The notes under the pieces were generated by a model, which ran no database searches, was not told the DNA's origin, and was given only the letters and a program-made list of their open reading frames with translations. 64,000 nt of DNA. It comes from Brevibacterium antiquum CNRZ 918 (GTDB lineage: Bacteria; Actinomycetota; Actinomycetes; Actinomycetales; Brevibacteriaceae). The stretch covers positions 62,001 to 126,000 of the forward strand of contig NZ_FXZD01000004.1 in NCBI RefSeq assembly GCF_900169145.1. The letters run 5' to 3'. Made by a program: the position numbers and the translations under genes. Of the stretch, positions 43,885 to 54,342 are shown piece after piece; position 1 is the stretch's first letter; each line of letters opens with the position of its first letter.

Positions 43885-45689
43885 AGCGCGCCTCCTTCCG
43901 AGGTGTGTCTGGCCGAGAAATGCTCTGGCGCAGAGTGCTCGGACGATGAGTGCCCGGCCGTCGCGGCCGCACCCATGAGTTCACGATAGAGCGGTGAGGA
44001 TCCCAGCAGCTCATCATGGGTGCCCAGTGCGACGATGCGTCCCTCGTCGAGGACCGCAACAGCATCGGCCAACGCCGAGGTGGACGGGCGGTGGGCGATG
44101 ATCAGCGTCGTCGAATCGGGCAGGATCTCCCGCAGCGCCCGTTGCACCCGATCCTCGGTGTCGACGTCGACCGCAGACAGCGGGTCGTCGAGGACGAGGA
44201 TGCGGGGCGCACCGATGACTGCGCGCGCCAGTGCCAGGCGCTGGCGCTGCCCACCGGACAGGGACAGCCCCTGCTCGCCGACCTGCGTATCGAGTCCCTC
44301 CGGCAGCCGCTCGACGAAGTCCTTCGCAGCCGTGATCTCCAGGGCCCGCCAGATCGCGTCGTCGTCGACCCCGGGCGCGCCCATGCTCACGTTCTCGGCC
44401 ACCGAGGTGGAGAACAGGATCGGGTCCTCGAATGACACGGACACCAGGTTGCGCACCTCGTTGACGGGCAGCTTGCGAATGTCGGTGCCATCGACGCGCA
44501 CGGATCCGCCGGTGACGTCCTGCAGGCGCGGTACCAGCGAGGCCAGGGTCGTCTTGCCCGATCCGGTGGCTCCGACGATGGCCAGGGTCTGGGCCGGATC
44601 GATGTGCAGATTGAGGTTCTTCAGGGTGTCGCGGTCGGTGTCGGCGAAGTGGAAGTCGACATCCTCGAAATCCAGCTCGCCCTTGTAGCGACCCACGTCG
44701 GGTGCATCCTCGATCCGACCGTCGGCGTCGGTGATGTCGTGCCTGATGTCGATGACCTCCCAGTATCTGGCCGCAGCGGTCAGGGCCATGAGGGCATCGG
44801 CGAGGAGGAAGCCGAGCATCTCGATCGGCATTCGCATCACCATCGAGATGGTCACGGCCGCGACGACGGTGCCGATCGACGTCCACCCCTGCACGACGCC
44901 CCAGGTGCCGACGCCCACGATGGCGGCCTGGGCGAGTGTGGGCAGGAGGATGAGCACACTCCAGAACCAGGAGTCGAGCTTCGCCTTGCGCACTTCGAGG
45001 CGTTGGAACTTCCGTGACATGAGGGAGAACCGCTGTGCCGCCCAGGGGGAGCGGCCGAAGGACTTGAGGATCCTGATCCCCTGAATCGACTCCTCGACCT
45101 CGGTGGTGATCTCACCGACCGTGTCCTGGGAGCGCCGGGAGGCCTCGCGGTACCTCTTCTCGAAGACCGTCACCGTCGCAATCGTCGGTACGGCCATGAT
45201 CAGCATGATCAGACCGAAGACCGGTTGCAGGACGGTGAGGATGATGGTGCCGATGATGATCACGAGCGGAGTCACCACGAGGAAGGGGATCCCGAAGGCG
45301 AAGAAGCGGCGCAGCTGTGACAGATCGTTGATCGCGCGCGAGAGCAGCTGTCCCGACTCCCAAGAATCGTGGATGGCCACCGAAGTGTACTGGAGCCGGT
45401 CGAAGAGACGTGAGCGCCAGGTGATCTCCCACTGCGCGACCACCGGAGCCACGAGGAGCCTGCGACCCCACAGTGCCACCGCCTCGGCGATGCCGATGAG
45501 GAGGACCCCGAACACGGGCAGCCACAGTCCCGACAGATCGCGGTGGGCGATGGGGCCGTCGATGATGTGACCGGTGATCAGGGGGATGACCAGTTGGATG
45601 CCGTTGGCCAGGAGGGTAAGGGCGAGTACAGAGATGTACACGCCGATGCGAGAACGCAGATCGGGCCAGAAACGTAGGAGGGGGCGCAC
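43881..45689 (-). CDS. ABC exporter subunit, degenerate-site half (type IV, fused TMD-NBD)
   Basis: 602 residues with six membrane helices (about 15-310) and an ATPase domain. Walker A is VGATGSGKTTLASL, signature LSGGQ, but Walker B reads ILVLDDPLSAVD, so the general-base Glu is Asp; the switch His is in IIAHRPSTS. The last 40 residues are Ala/Ser/His-rich and probably disordered. First gene of the two-gene exporter operon, divergent from ilvB by about 335 bases. See the partner at 42046. Confidence 0.93.
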   Translation of the reverse strand: MRPLLRFWPDLRSRIGVYISVLALTLLANGIQLVIPLITGHIIDGPIAHRDLSGLWLPVFGVLLIGIAEAVALWGRRLLVAPVVAQWEITWRSRLFDRLQYTSVAIHDSWESGQLLSRAINDLSQLRRFFAFGIPFLVVTPLVIIIGTIILTVLQPVFGLIMLIMAVPTIATVTVFEKRYREASRRSQDTVGEITTEVEESIQGIRILKSFGRSPWAAQRFSLMSRKFQRLEVRKAKLDSWFWSVLILLPTLAQAAIVGVGTWGVVQGWTSIGTVVAAVTISMVMRMPIEMLGFLLADALMALTAAARYWEVIDIRHDITDADGRIEDAPDVGRYKGELDFEDVDFHFADTDRDTLKNLNLHIDPAQTLAIVGATGSGKTTLASLVPRLQDVTGGSVRVDGTDIRKLPVNEVRNLVSVSFEDPILFSTSVAENVSMGAPGVDDDAIWRALEITAAKDFVERLPEGLDTQVGEQGLSLSGGQRQRLALARAVIGAPRILVLDDPLSAVDVDTEDRVQRALREILPDSTTLIIAHRPSTSALADAVAVLDEGRIVALGTHDELLGSSPLYRELMGAAATAGHSSSEHSAPEHFSARHTSEGGAL

Positions 45690-45842
45690 GTGTCAAGAGC
45701 CTAGTCGGAGCGCGTGTCGTAGTCCATGGCTTGCACAATCGAGCTTTCCCTTGCTTCGTGGGTGCGATCGCGGGTCGCCCTTCATTGATCTCACGCCTCA
45801 AGCGATACGAGTCCCAATCTTCGAGACGATCCATTGCAACGT

Positions 45843-45872
45843 TTGACACGCTTATTGCCAGAGGTGAACTAT
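45843..45872 (+). promoter_or_regulatory. Promoter of the ilvBNC leader
   Basis: TTGACA (45843-45848), 18 bases, AACTAT (45867-45872). Transcription would begin about 45878-45880, at the ATG of the leader peptide, so the leader peptide is probably read from a leaderless end. Confidence 0.6.
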
Positions 45873-45878
45873 TGAGGC

Positions 45879-45929
45879 ATGACTCACCTTCTTGTCGTCG
45901 TTATTACCCAGCGCGCGGATCTTCCGTAG
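45879..45929 (+). CDS. ilvB leader peptide (attenuation)
   Basis: Sixteen codons, MTHLLVVVITQRADLP, with six branched-chain residues in a row (L-L-V-V-V-I at positions 4-9). It is close to the leader peptide I recall for Corynebacterium glutamicum ilvBNC. Ribosome stalling there when Leu, Val or Ile is short should steer the folding of the RNA downstream. It is followed by alternative structures: GCGCGCGGA (45911-45919) can pair with TCCGCGCGC (45948-45956), which reaches into the 5' arm of the terminator. Confidence 0.85.
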   Translation: MTHLLVVVITQRADLP

Positions 45930-45954
45930 CCTGTCAACACGACATGTTCCGCGC

Positions 45955-45983
45955 GCCCCTACCGAAACCGGAGGGGCTTTTTT
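45955..45983 (+). terminator. Attenuator terminator before ilvB
   Basis: GCCCCT-A-CCG / CGG-AGGGGC hairpin (45955-45977, loop AAAC, one bulged A), followed by six T (45978-45983). It ends 41 bases before ilvB. With the leader peptide this is a classical transcription attenuator. Confidence 0.88.
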
Positions 45984-46024
45984 CATGCGGAGACAAGATG
46001 GATCACTAGGAAGGATACGAAACG

Positions 46025-47962
46025 ATGGCAGCCACGCCCTCGGCCCAGTCAGCGGGAACCGGCACCGCGCCCAGCGCAGCCCCGGTGACCGCGACCCCGT
46101 CAAGCATTCGACGCAACTCGACCCCTGAGGTCCTCACCGGAGCGCAGGCGATCGTTCGCAGCCTCGAGCTCCTCGAGGTCGAGACGGTCTTCGGCCTTCC
46201 CGGCGGCACCATCCTTCCGACCTACGATCCGCTGTTCCAGACCGACAAGATTCGCCATATCCTCGTTCGTCACGAACAGGGAGCCGGGCATGCGGCCGAA
46301 GGCTATGCCACCGCCTCGGGCAAGCTGGGCGTGTGCATAGCGACCTCGGGCCCGGGTGCGACGAACCTGATCACGGCGCTCGCCGACGCCCACATGGATT
46401 CCGTCCCGGTGCTGGCCATCACCGGTCAGCAGAGTTCGAAGCTGCTGGGCACCGATGCCTTCCAGGAAGCTGACATCGTGGGAATGACGATGCCGGTGAC
46501 CAAGCACAGCTTCCTCGTCACCAAGCCCGAGGATATTCCCTCCGCGATCCTGCACGCCCATCACATCGCGACCACAGGTCGGCCCGGTCCGGTCCTCGTC
46601 GACGTCACCAAGGACGCGCAGACGGGCACCGCTCCCTTCGTTTGGCCCGAGGAGCCGCAGCTGCCCGGGTACCGTCCGATCCTCAAGCCCCATGCGAAGC
46701 AGATTCGCGAAGCCGTCCGACTCATCTCGGATGCCCAGCGCCCCGTGTTCTACATCGGCGGCGGTGTCATCCGCTCCCAAGCGGAGAAGGAACTGCTCAA
46801 GCTCGCCGAGGCGACCAACATTCCCGTCGTCACGACCCTGATGGCCCGCGGTGCGTTCCCCGACTCGCACCAGCTGCACCTCGGGATGCCGGGTATGCAC
46901 GGCACCGTGCCCGCCGTGACCGCCTTCCAGAAATCCGACCTCCTCATCACCATCGGCGCCAGGTTCGATGACCGGGTCACCGGCAACCTCGATTCCTTCG
47001 CGCCGAATGCGCAGGTCATCCACGCCGATATCGACCCAGCGGAGATCGGGAAGAATCGTGACGTCGACGTTGCCATCGTCGGTGACGCCCGCGAGGTCCT
47101 CGCGGAGATGCTCAACGAGATGCGGAGCAAGTTCCCCAAGGCTCTCGAGCGTCAGCGTGAACCCTGGTGGCGCTTCCTCAACCGTCTCAAGACGACCTAC
47201 CCGCTGGGCTACGACACACAGGATGAGCTCTGCGATCCGCAGTACGTGATCTCGCGGATCTCCGCGCTGACCGGACCCGAAGCGGTCTACGCAGCCGGCG
47301 TGGGCCAGCACCAGATGTGGGCCGCCCAGTTCGTTGAGTTCGAGCGCCCCAAGTCGTGGCTGAATTCCGGTGGCCTCGGCACCATGGGCTACTCGGTGCC
47401 TGCCGCGATGGGCGCGAAGGTCGCCGAGCCGGACCGTGTGGTGTGGGCCATCGACGGGGACGGATGCTTCCAGATGACCAACCAGGAGCTGGCGACCTGT
47501 GCGCTCAACGACATTCCGATCAAGGTCGCGATCATCAACAACTCCTCACTGGGCATGGTCCGTCAGTGGCAGACCCTGTTCTATGACGGCCGGTACTCCA
47601 ACACCGATCTCAACACGGGCCATCAGTCGATCCGGATCCCCGACTTCGTCAAGCTCGCCGAGGCGTACGGCTGCCTGGCCCTGCGCGTGGACAGCAACGA
47701 CGACGTCGATGCTGCGATCAAGACGGCGCTGGAGACCAACGACCGGCCTGTGGTTCTCGATTTCACTGTCCCGCCGGATGCCATGGTGTGGCCGATGGTC
47801 GCCGCCGGTGTCTCCAATGACGAGATCGAATACGCGCGCGGCATTCGCCCGGAGTTCGATGGCGAAGGCGACGAACAGGCCGAGAACCTGATCGCGGACG
47901 CCGGCACTGAAGAAGATGGCACGGTTCGCTCCGTGGCCCAGATCGAAGGAGGCCTGGAATGA
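46025..47962 (+). CDS. ilvB: Acetolactate synthase large (catalytic) subunit
   Basis: Condenses pyruvate with pyruvate or 2-ketobutyrate; first common step of branched-chain synthesis; needs ThDP, Mg and FAD. 645 residues; the first about 35 are Ala/Thr/Ser/Pro-rich and disordered. Core motifs: [11 protein letters not shown], the catalytic Glu in [16 protein letters not shown], the FAD region and the ThDP motif [15 protein letters not shown] to IINN. Preceded by an attenuator and coupled by ATGA to ilvN. Start ATG 46025 after AAGGATACG. Confidence 0.97.
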   Translation: MAATPSAQSAGTGTAPSAAPVTATPSSIRRNSTPEVLTGAQAIVRSLELLEVETVFGLPGGTILPTYDPLFQTDKIRHILVRHEQGAGHAAEGYATASGKLGVCIATSGPGATNLITALADAHMDSVPVLAITGQQSSKLLGTDAFQEADIVGMTMPVTKHSFLVTKPEDIPSAILHAHHIATTGRPGPVLVDVTKDAQTGTAPFVWPEEPQLPGYRPILKPHAKQIREAVRLISDAQRPVFYIGGGVIRSQAEKELLKLAEATNIPVVTTLMARGAFPDSHQLHLGMPGMHGTVPAVTAFQKSDLLITIGARFDDRVTGNLDSFAPNAQVIHADIDPAEIGKNRDVDVAIVGDAREVLAEMLNEMRSKFPKALERQREPWWRFLNRLKTTYPLGYDTQDELCDPQYVISRISALTGPEAVYAAGVGQHQMWAAQFVEFERPKSWLNSGGLGTMGYSVPAAMGAKVAEPDRVVWAIDGDGCFQMTNQELATCALNDIPIKVAIINNSSLGMVRQWQTLFYDGRYSNTDLNTGHQSIRIPDFVKLAEAYGCLALRVDSNDDVDAAIKTALETNDRPVVLDFTVPPDAMVWPMVAAGVSNDEIEYARGIRPEFDGEGDEQAENLIADAGTEEDGTVRSVAQIEGGLE

Positions 47963-48471
47963 ACAACCGGCACACACTCTCAGTCTTAGTCGAGAACAAA
48001 CCGGGCGTGCTCACCCGCTTCACCGGACTCATCGCCCGCCGCGGCTTCAACATCCACAGCCTCGCCGTGGGCGTGACCGAACACGATGAGCTCTCGCGCA
48101 TCACCGTCGTCGTCGACGTCAAGGACGTGCCTTTGGAGCAGGTGACCAAGCAGCTCAACAAGCTGGTCAACGTCATCAAGATCGTTGAGCTCGAGCCGGC
48201 CTCGTCGGTGCGTCGAGCCCACGTCATCTACAAGGTCAAGGCCAACGCCACCACCCGTCCGCAGGTTGCGGCGGCAGTGGAGATGTTCCGCGCCAAGATC
48301 GTCGACGTGGGACCCGACTCCGTCAGTGTCGAAGCCACCGGCGAGCTGGGCAAGGTCGAGGCCCTGCGCGAGGTCCTCGAGCCATTCGGGATCAAGGAGA
48401 TCGTCCAATCGGGAACCGTGGCCATCGGCCGCGGATCGAAGTCGATCACCGACCGCGCTCTGCGCAGCTGA
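47959..48471 (+). CDS. ilvN: Acetolactate synthase small (regulatory) subunit
   Basis: 170 residues: N-terminal ACT domain ([33 protein letters not shown] in pieces, about 5-75) that binds valine for feedback inhibition, and a C-terminal ALS-type domain (about 85-160). It activates IlvB. ATGA overlap with ilvB. Confidence 0.97.
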   Translation: MNNRHTLSVLVENKPGVLTRFTGLIARRGFNIHSLAVGVTEHDELSRITVVVDVKDVPLEQVTKQLNKLVNVIKIVELEPASSVRRAHVIYKVKANATTRPQVAAAVEMFRAKIVDVGPDSVSVEATGELGKVEALREVLEPFGIKEIVQSGTVAIGRGSKSITDRALRS

Positions 48472-48501
48472 ACCCTGTGGCCCGGCACAGCTGATGTCTT
48501 C

Positions 48502-48522
48502 ACGTTCCACTAAGTGGAACGT
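48502..48522 (+). promoter_or_regulatory. Perfect 21-base palindrome between ilvN and ilvC
   Basis: ACGTTCCACT-A-AGTGGAACGT, 10-bp arms with a one-base centre, 84 bases before ilvC. No T-run follows, so an operator is more likely than a terminator. IclR-type regulators of amino-acid genes (LtbR/NdgR) are one candidate; that is only an idea. Confidence 0.6.
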
Positions 48523-48590
48523 CAACCATCTCAACAAGTGAACAGCAGTACCGAACTGTGAAACAATGGGGGAGTACCCCAAACCTCTGA

Positions 48591-49637
<1,047 letters not shown>

Positions 49638-49655
49638 TCGTCTCTGAACGATGGA

Positions 49656-49689
49656 GGTGCCCCGGAAGCCGATCGGCTTCCGGGGCACC
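49656..49689. terminator. 34-base palindrome, bidirectional terminator of ilvC and dpp operon 2
   Basis: GGTGCCCCGGAAGCCGA is followed directly by its reverse complement, so a stem of about 15 bp with a 4-base loop forms on either strand; GTTGTCTTG follows on the plus side. It sits between ilvC and the convergent ATPase gene. Confidence 0.85.
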
Positions 49690-49703
49690 GTTGTCTTGCA
49701 GCT

Positions 49704-51521
49704 TCAGGCGGCCAGCCTGGTCGCGCGACGAGCTGCCTGGACCTCGGGGTCGGGGACTGGCGCGGAGTCGATGAGCTCGCGTGTGTAGCCCTGACTCGGA
49801 TTCATCAGCACCTGAGAGCTCGGCCCCTGTTCGACGATCGCCCCGCGCTGCAGGACGACGACAGTCGACGCCAGCTGTTCGACCACTGCAAGGTCATGGC
49901 TGATGAACAGACAAGCGAATTCGTGGATCTCGTGGAGGTCGGCCAGGAGTCTGAGGACTCCTCGCTGCACGGAGACGTCCAGCGCCGATGTGGGCTCATC
50001 GGCGATGAGCAGCTTGGGCCCAAGTGCAAGTGCTCTGGCGATCGCTACGCGTTGGCGCTGGCCGCCGGAGAGCTCGTGCGGATACCGTCCGGCGAAATCG
50101 CCCGGCAGACGCACATCGTCAAGGAGGCTCGTCACCTGAGCTTCGATGTCTCGTCGACCGCGATCGGTGTGGACTCTCATGGGTTCTGCGATCTGTGCCC
50201 CGACCGAGCGGCGCGGGTTGAGAGATCCGCGCGGATCCTGGAACACGACGCCGATCTCCGACCGCAGCCTCCGCTGCTTTCGAGTCGGACGCGTACTCAC
50301 GCGACCACCGTCGACGAATGCCCGACCGGAGGTCAGCCCTTGGCCTCCGGTGAGTACGTTGGCGATCGTTGACTTGCCCGAGCCGGATTCGCCGACGAGA
50401 CCGGTGATCGACCCTGCGGGTATGGCGAGGTCGACCGAATCCATTGCAGTGACTTGGCGTCCCGAGCTGCGGTGGACGACAGTTGCGGCGGTCAGTTCGG
50501 CGGCCAGAACAGCGGGAACGGCAGCAGGCGAGGATTCTGCCCAAGCCGTTGCCGAACCATACGGATGCGCAGTCGGAGAGCCCAGACGATCGTTCACCTC
50601 GGCGGTGGAGGCCGCGATGACCGCATTCAGCCGCGGGACCGCGTCGAGGAGTTCACGCGTGTACTCGGACTTCGGGCGGTCGAAGATATCGCGAACTGCA
50701 CCGGTTTCGACGATGCGTCCCGACTTCATCACGGCCACACGATCAGCAATGTCGGCGACCACACCCATATCGTGGGTGATGAGGAGGACGGCCTGGCCTT
50801 CCTCGGTGGCCTGCCGGCGCAGCAGATCGAGGATCCCGGTCTGGACTGTGACGTCGAGAGCGGTGGTCGGCTCGTCGGCGAAGAGCACTTCGGGGGAATT
50901 GATGGTCGCCAGCGCGATCATCGCCCGCTGCAGCTGTCCGCCGGAGAGCTCGTGTGGGTAGGCCCGCATGACTTGGTCGGGATTGTTCAGTCCCGACTTA
51001 AGCAGCTGCTGCCGTACTCTCTCGCCGATCGAATCATCGGACTGGGCCCCGTCGGTGGGAGACGTCGGGGTACCTTCGGGCAGGGTCGTGTGAGCACCGC
51101 CGGCTGCGGCGGGCTCTCTGCCATGGGCACGGGCCGCCTCGGCGATCTGATGCCCGAGTCGAAACATGGGATTGAACGCTCCCATCGGCTCCTGGAAGAC
51201 GACACCGACGCGTGCACCGCGAACTCGGCGCAACGCTTTCGCGGTGAGACCGACTAGCTCGGTGTCCTGTCCTTGGCGAGCTTCTCTGCCTTCGCCGATC
51301 AGACGCTCTGGCCCGGTCAGACGCACCGAACCGGTCTGAGTGGCCGATCCGGCCAGGCCGAGTGCCGCCAGCGCGGTCACCGACTTGCCCGAGCCCGACT
51401 CGCCGACGAGGGCAAGGATCGAGCCCGGCACGAGCTCGAGGGACACGCCCTCGGTGATGGTTCGGGCCCCGAAGGAGACCGAGTGATCGGAGAATTCGAG
51501 TGCTGCAGAAGTGTTGGCCAT
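49704..51521 (-). CDS. Fused dual ATP-binding protein of a second peptide ABC importer
   Basis: 605 residues with two ATPase domains on one chain. Domain 1: GESGSGKSV, signature LSGGQLQR, Walker B VLFADEPTTALD, with a long Gly/Thr/Ser/Pro-rich insertion about residues 130-165. Domain 2 (from about 335): GESGSGKST, LSGGQRQR, LLIADEPTSALD. Shorter than the 701-residue version because both cysteine-rich C-terminal parts are missing. Last gene of an operon ordered permease-permease-binding protein-ATPase; three bases separate it from the binding-protein gene. Confidence 0.94.
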   Translation of the reverse strand: MANTSAALEFSDHSVSFGARTITEGVSLELVPGSILALVGESGSGKSVTALAALGLAGSATQTGSVRLTGPERLIGEGREARQGQDTELVGLTAKALRRVRGARVGVVFQEPMGAFNPMFRLGHQIAEAARAHGREPAAAGGAHTTLPEGTPTSPTDGAQSDDSIGERVRQQLLKSGLNNPDQVMRAYPHELSGGQLQRAMIALATINSPEVLFADEPTTALDVTVQTGILDLLRRQATEEGQAVLLITHDMGVVADIADRVAVMKSGRIVETGAVRDIFDRPKSEYTRELLDAVPRLNAVIAASTAEVNDRLGSPTAHPYGSATAWAESSPAAVPAVLAAELTAATVVHRSSGRQVTAMDSVDLAIPAGSITGLVGESGSGKSTIANVLTGGQGLTSGRAFVDGGRVSTRPTRKQRRLRSEIGVVFQDPRGSLNPRRSVGAQIAEPMRVHTDRGRRDIEAQVTSLLDDVRLPGDFAGRYPHELSGGQRQRVAIARALALGPKLLIADEPTSALDVSVQRGVLRLLADLHEIHEFACLFISHDLAVVEQLASTVVVLQRGAIVEQGPSSQVLMNPSQGYTRELIDSAPVPDPEVQAARRATRLAA

Positions 51522-51524
51522 GGG

Positions 51525-53201
51525 TCAGCCTTTCAGTGAGGCCTTGAAATAGACCGGGTACGCGGGGAAGTCGCCGACGACGAAGTTCTCCACAGCGGAT
51601 CCGTACAGGAAGGAGTTCTTGTTGTAGGTCAGCGGCACTATGGGAGCATCGTCCATGATCCGCTTGTCAGCCTCGGCCCAGATCTTCTGTGCCTCTTCCG
51701 GTTTGACGGTTTCGGTCGCCTTCTTGATGAGTGCGTCCACCTCGTCGTTGGAGTAGCGGGAGATGTTGTAGTTGCCGTTGCCGATCTGCGAGGAGTCGAA
51801 GAGCGGCTGGATGTTGCCATTGGCCGATGGGAAGTCCGGCTGCCACGAGCTCAACGCCAGGTCGTAGTCGCCCTTGGCGTCTGTGGCATCGGCGGAGAAC
51901 GTGTTCGCGTCCACGGACTTGATCCTCACCTTGACGTCGATGCGGGCCAGAGCCTCCTGGATCGCTTCGGCCTGCGCGACCGAGGTGGCGTCGTTCTTCA
52001 CCAGCAGCTTGAGCGTGCCCAGATCAGCACTCGACTCCTTGAGCAGAGACTTGGCCTTGTCGATATCACCGCTGGGATCTGCCTGATAGAGGTCATAGTC
52101 CTGACGGCCGGGGATCCCTGGCGTGATGAGCGTCGAGGCGAAGTCGCCTGAGATCTCTCCTCCGCCGGCGATGCGATAGGTGTCCTTGTTGACCGCATAG
52201 TTGATGGCCTGACGGACCTTGACGTCGTCAAGTCCCTTGCGCTCGTTGTTCATCGCGAGGTAGGACAGGGCGCCCGGGCCTGAGGTGACGAGACGGGACT
52301 TCGCACTCGGGTCGCTCTGCACCTGAGCCAGCTGCGCGGCCGGGACGAAGCTGGCGGAGAAGCCGTTCTTCGCATCTCCGGAATCGGAGATGAGAGCCTG
52401 AGCGGTCACCGAGGCATCCTGGCCGAGTTTGAACACGACCTCATCGGGGCCGGCGGTGCGCACGGGGTCGGTCTTCTCGTCCCAGTACTTGTTGCGCGTC
52501 AGCACGGCTTCGGAGCCGGATTTGTTCGATTTGACCTGGTAGGGGCCTGACGAGATCGGGTCGAGGCCGTACTTGCCCGGATCGTCTTTGTCCTCGGGGA
52601 CGGGGGAGAAGGCCGGCATGGAGGCGATCCACGGGAAGTCGCCGAAGGCTGACTTGAGGTGGAAGACAATGGTCTTGTCATCGGGAGTCTCGACGGATTT
52701 CAGTTCCTCGCCCTTGAACGGGCCCTGATAGTCAGCGCCGCCCTTGAGCAGCGTCTTGTGGTAGCTCAGGCCACCGGAGAGTTCGGTGGAGAAGGACCGT
52801 TCGATGCCGTATTTGATGTCCGCCGAGGTGATCGCGGAGCCGTCCTCGTACTTGAGGCCGTCTTTGAGGGTGAAGGTCCAAGTCTTGCCGTCATCGCTGA
52901 TCTGTCCGGTGTCGGTGGCGAGGTCGGGAACGACCGTGCCCTCCTGGCCGGGCCTGATGTCCCACGTGGTCAGACGACGATGGACGTAGGCCAACGATGT
53001 GATCGCCAGGCCCTGGCTCTTGCCGGGATCGAAATCGAGGTCGGAGTCCTCGGCGAAGATGTTGAGGGTCCCGCCCGTGTGCGTCTCGCCCAGAGTGTTC
53101 GTACTCTTGTCGCCGTCCTTGTTGAGCTCTGGGTTGGCGTTGCAGCCGGTGAGGATGAGTCCCAAGGCCAGTGCTGATGCGATCAGTGCTGATTTTCTCA
53201 T
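51525..53201 (-). CDS. Peptide-binding lipoprotein of second ABC importer (SBP family 5)
   Basis: 558 residues. Lipobox LTGC with lipid cysteine C20. Family 5 features: GGTLNIFAEDSDLDFDPGKS near the start, ITSADIKYGIERSF and VRQAINYAVNKDTY. Clearly different from the binding protein at 35203, so the two importers should differ in ligand. Third gene of its operon. Confidence 0.93.
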   Translation of the reverse strand: MRKSALIASALALGLILTGCNANPELNKDGDKSTNTLGETHTGGTLNIFAEDSDLDFDPGKSQGLAITSLAYVHRRLTTWDIRPGQEGTVVPDLATDTGQISDDGKTWTFTLKDGLKYEDGSAITSADIKYGIERSFSTELSGGLSYHKTLLKGGADYQGPFKGEELKSVETPDDKTIVFHLKSAFGDFPWIASMPAFSPVPEDKDDPGKYGLDPISSGPYQVKSNKSGSEAVLTRNKYWDEKTDPVRTAGPDEVVFKLGQDASVTAQALISDSGDAKNGFSASFVPAAQLAQVQSDPSAKSRLVTSGPGALSYLAMNNERKGLDDVKVRQAINYAVNKDTYRIAGGGEISGDFASTLITPGIPGRQDYDLYQADPSGDIDKAKSLLKESSADLGTLKLLVKNDATSVAQAEAIQEALARIDVKVRIKSVDANTFSADATDAKGDYDLALSSWQPDFPSANGNIQPLFDSSQIGNGNYNISRYSNDEVDALIKKATETVKPEEAQKIWAEADKRIMDDAPIVPLTYNKNSFLYGSAVENFVVGDFPAYPVYFKASLKG

Positions 53202-53343
53202 GGTGTGCCTTTCTCAAGCGTCCCAATCGGGGTGGTGATGGTGGGCCCGAAGGTTCGCTGTGTCCGTGTGTGTCGTCATGGTCCGGTGATGGTGTGGCTG
53301 CGTCGGTCGGCGCGTGTACCCGCCGTGCGTGTGGATGCGGGGG

Positions 53344-54342
53344 TCAGTGGCGGGCCCCGATTCGTGGGTCGAGGATCGAATAGCTGAGATCGGCCAGCAG
53401 ATTCGCGATGACCACGATCGCCGCGGCGAAGAGAGTGACGCCGACGATGACCTGGATGTCGAGGTTCGACACGGCTTCGAGCAGCAGTGTGCCGACGCCG
53501 CCGAGGCCGAAGACCTTCTCCGTGATCACTGCCCCGCCCAGGAGCCCGCCGATGTCGATCGCGAAGAGCGTCGTCAGGGGCAGCACCAGATTGCGCAGCC
53601 CGTGCTTGCCGATGACGACCGGTTCGCTCAGCCCCTTGGCCCGGGCCGTGCGGATGTAGTCCTGGCTCATCACCTCGAGCATCTGGCCGCGAGTCAGCCG
53701 TGCATAGATCGCTGCATTGGCGATGGCCAGGACGATCCAGGGAAGGATCAGGTGGAAGGCCCACATCGCAGGGTTCTCGGTCAGCGGCACATACCCGCCG
53801 ATGGGCAGGACGTTGAGAGTGAAGCCGAAGAGCAGGATGCCGAGCAGACCCAGCAGGTAGGTGGGCGCTGAGATGCCGGTGATGGCGGCTCCCATGACCA
53901 CGTTGTCGGTGGCAGTTCCGCGCTTGAGAGCGGCGATGAGGCCGGCGGCGATCCCGCCGATGGCCCACAGGACTGCCGCACCCAGAGTCAGTGAGACGGT
54001 GATCGGCAGTCGGCTGAGGATGAGCGACGTGACCGAGTCGCGCAGACGGAACGAATAGCCGAAGCAGGGGGCATCGCAGTGGATGGCAGCGGCACCCGCG
54101 CCGAAGTCACGACCGACGACGATTCCGCGAAGGAAGTCGAAGAGCTGCTTCCACCACGCCTGATCGACACCCAGATAGCGTTCGACTTCGGCGAGGCGGT
54201 CCGGCGAACATGGCTTTCCGCACGAATACTGCGCGGGATTGCTGGGCATGAGGTAGAAGATCGCGAAGCACGCGGCCGCGACGATGAAGAGCACGATGAG
54301 TGCCCCGAGCAGACGATAGATGACGAATTTGGCGCGGCTCAC
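53344..54342 (-). CDS. Peptide ABC transporter permease (DppB-like)
   Basis: 332 residues, six or so membrane helices; N-terminal YRLLGALIVLFIVAAACFAI and EAA loop with YIRTARAKGLSEPVVIGKHG. It has a first periplasmic loop with the cysteine pair CGKPC, which may form a disulfide. Overlaps the upstream permease gene by 4 bases; a 142-base gap follows before the binding-protein gene. Confidence 0.94.
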   Translation of the reverse strand: MSRAKFVIYRLLGALIVLFIVAAACFAIFYLMPSNPAQYSCGKPCSPDRLAEVERYLGVDQAWWKQLFDFLRGIVVGRDFGAGAAAIHCDAPCFGYSFRLRDSVTSLILSRLPITVSLTLGAAVLWAIGGIAAGLIAALKRGTATDNVVMGAAITGISAPTYLLGLLGILLFGFTLNVLPIGGYVPLTENPAMWAFHLILPWIVLAIANAAIYARLTRGQMLEVMSQDYIRTARAKGLSEPVVIGKHGLRNLVLPLTTLFAIDIGGLLGGAVITEKVFGLGGVGTLLLEAVSNLDIQVIVGVTLFAAAIVVIANLLADLSYSILDPRIGARH

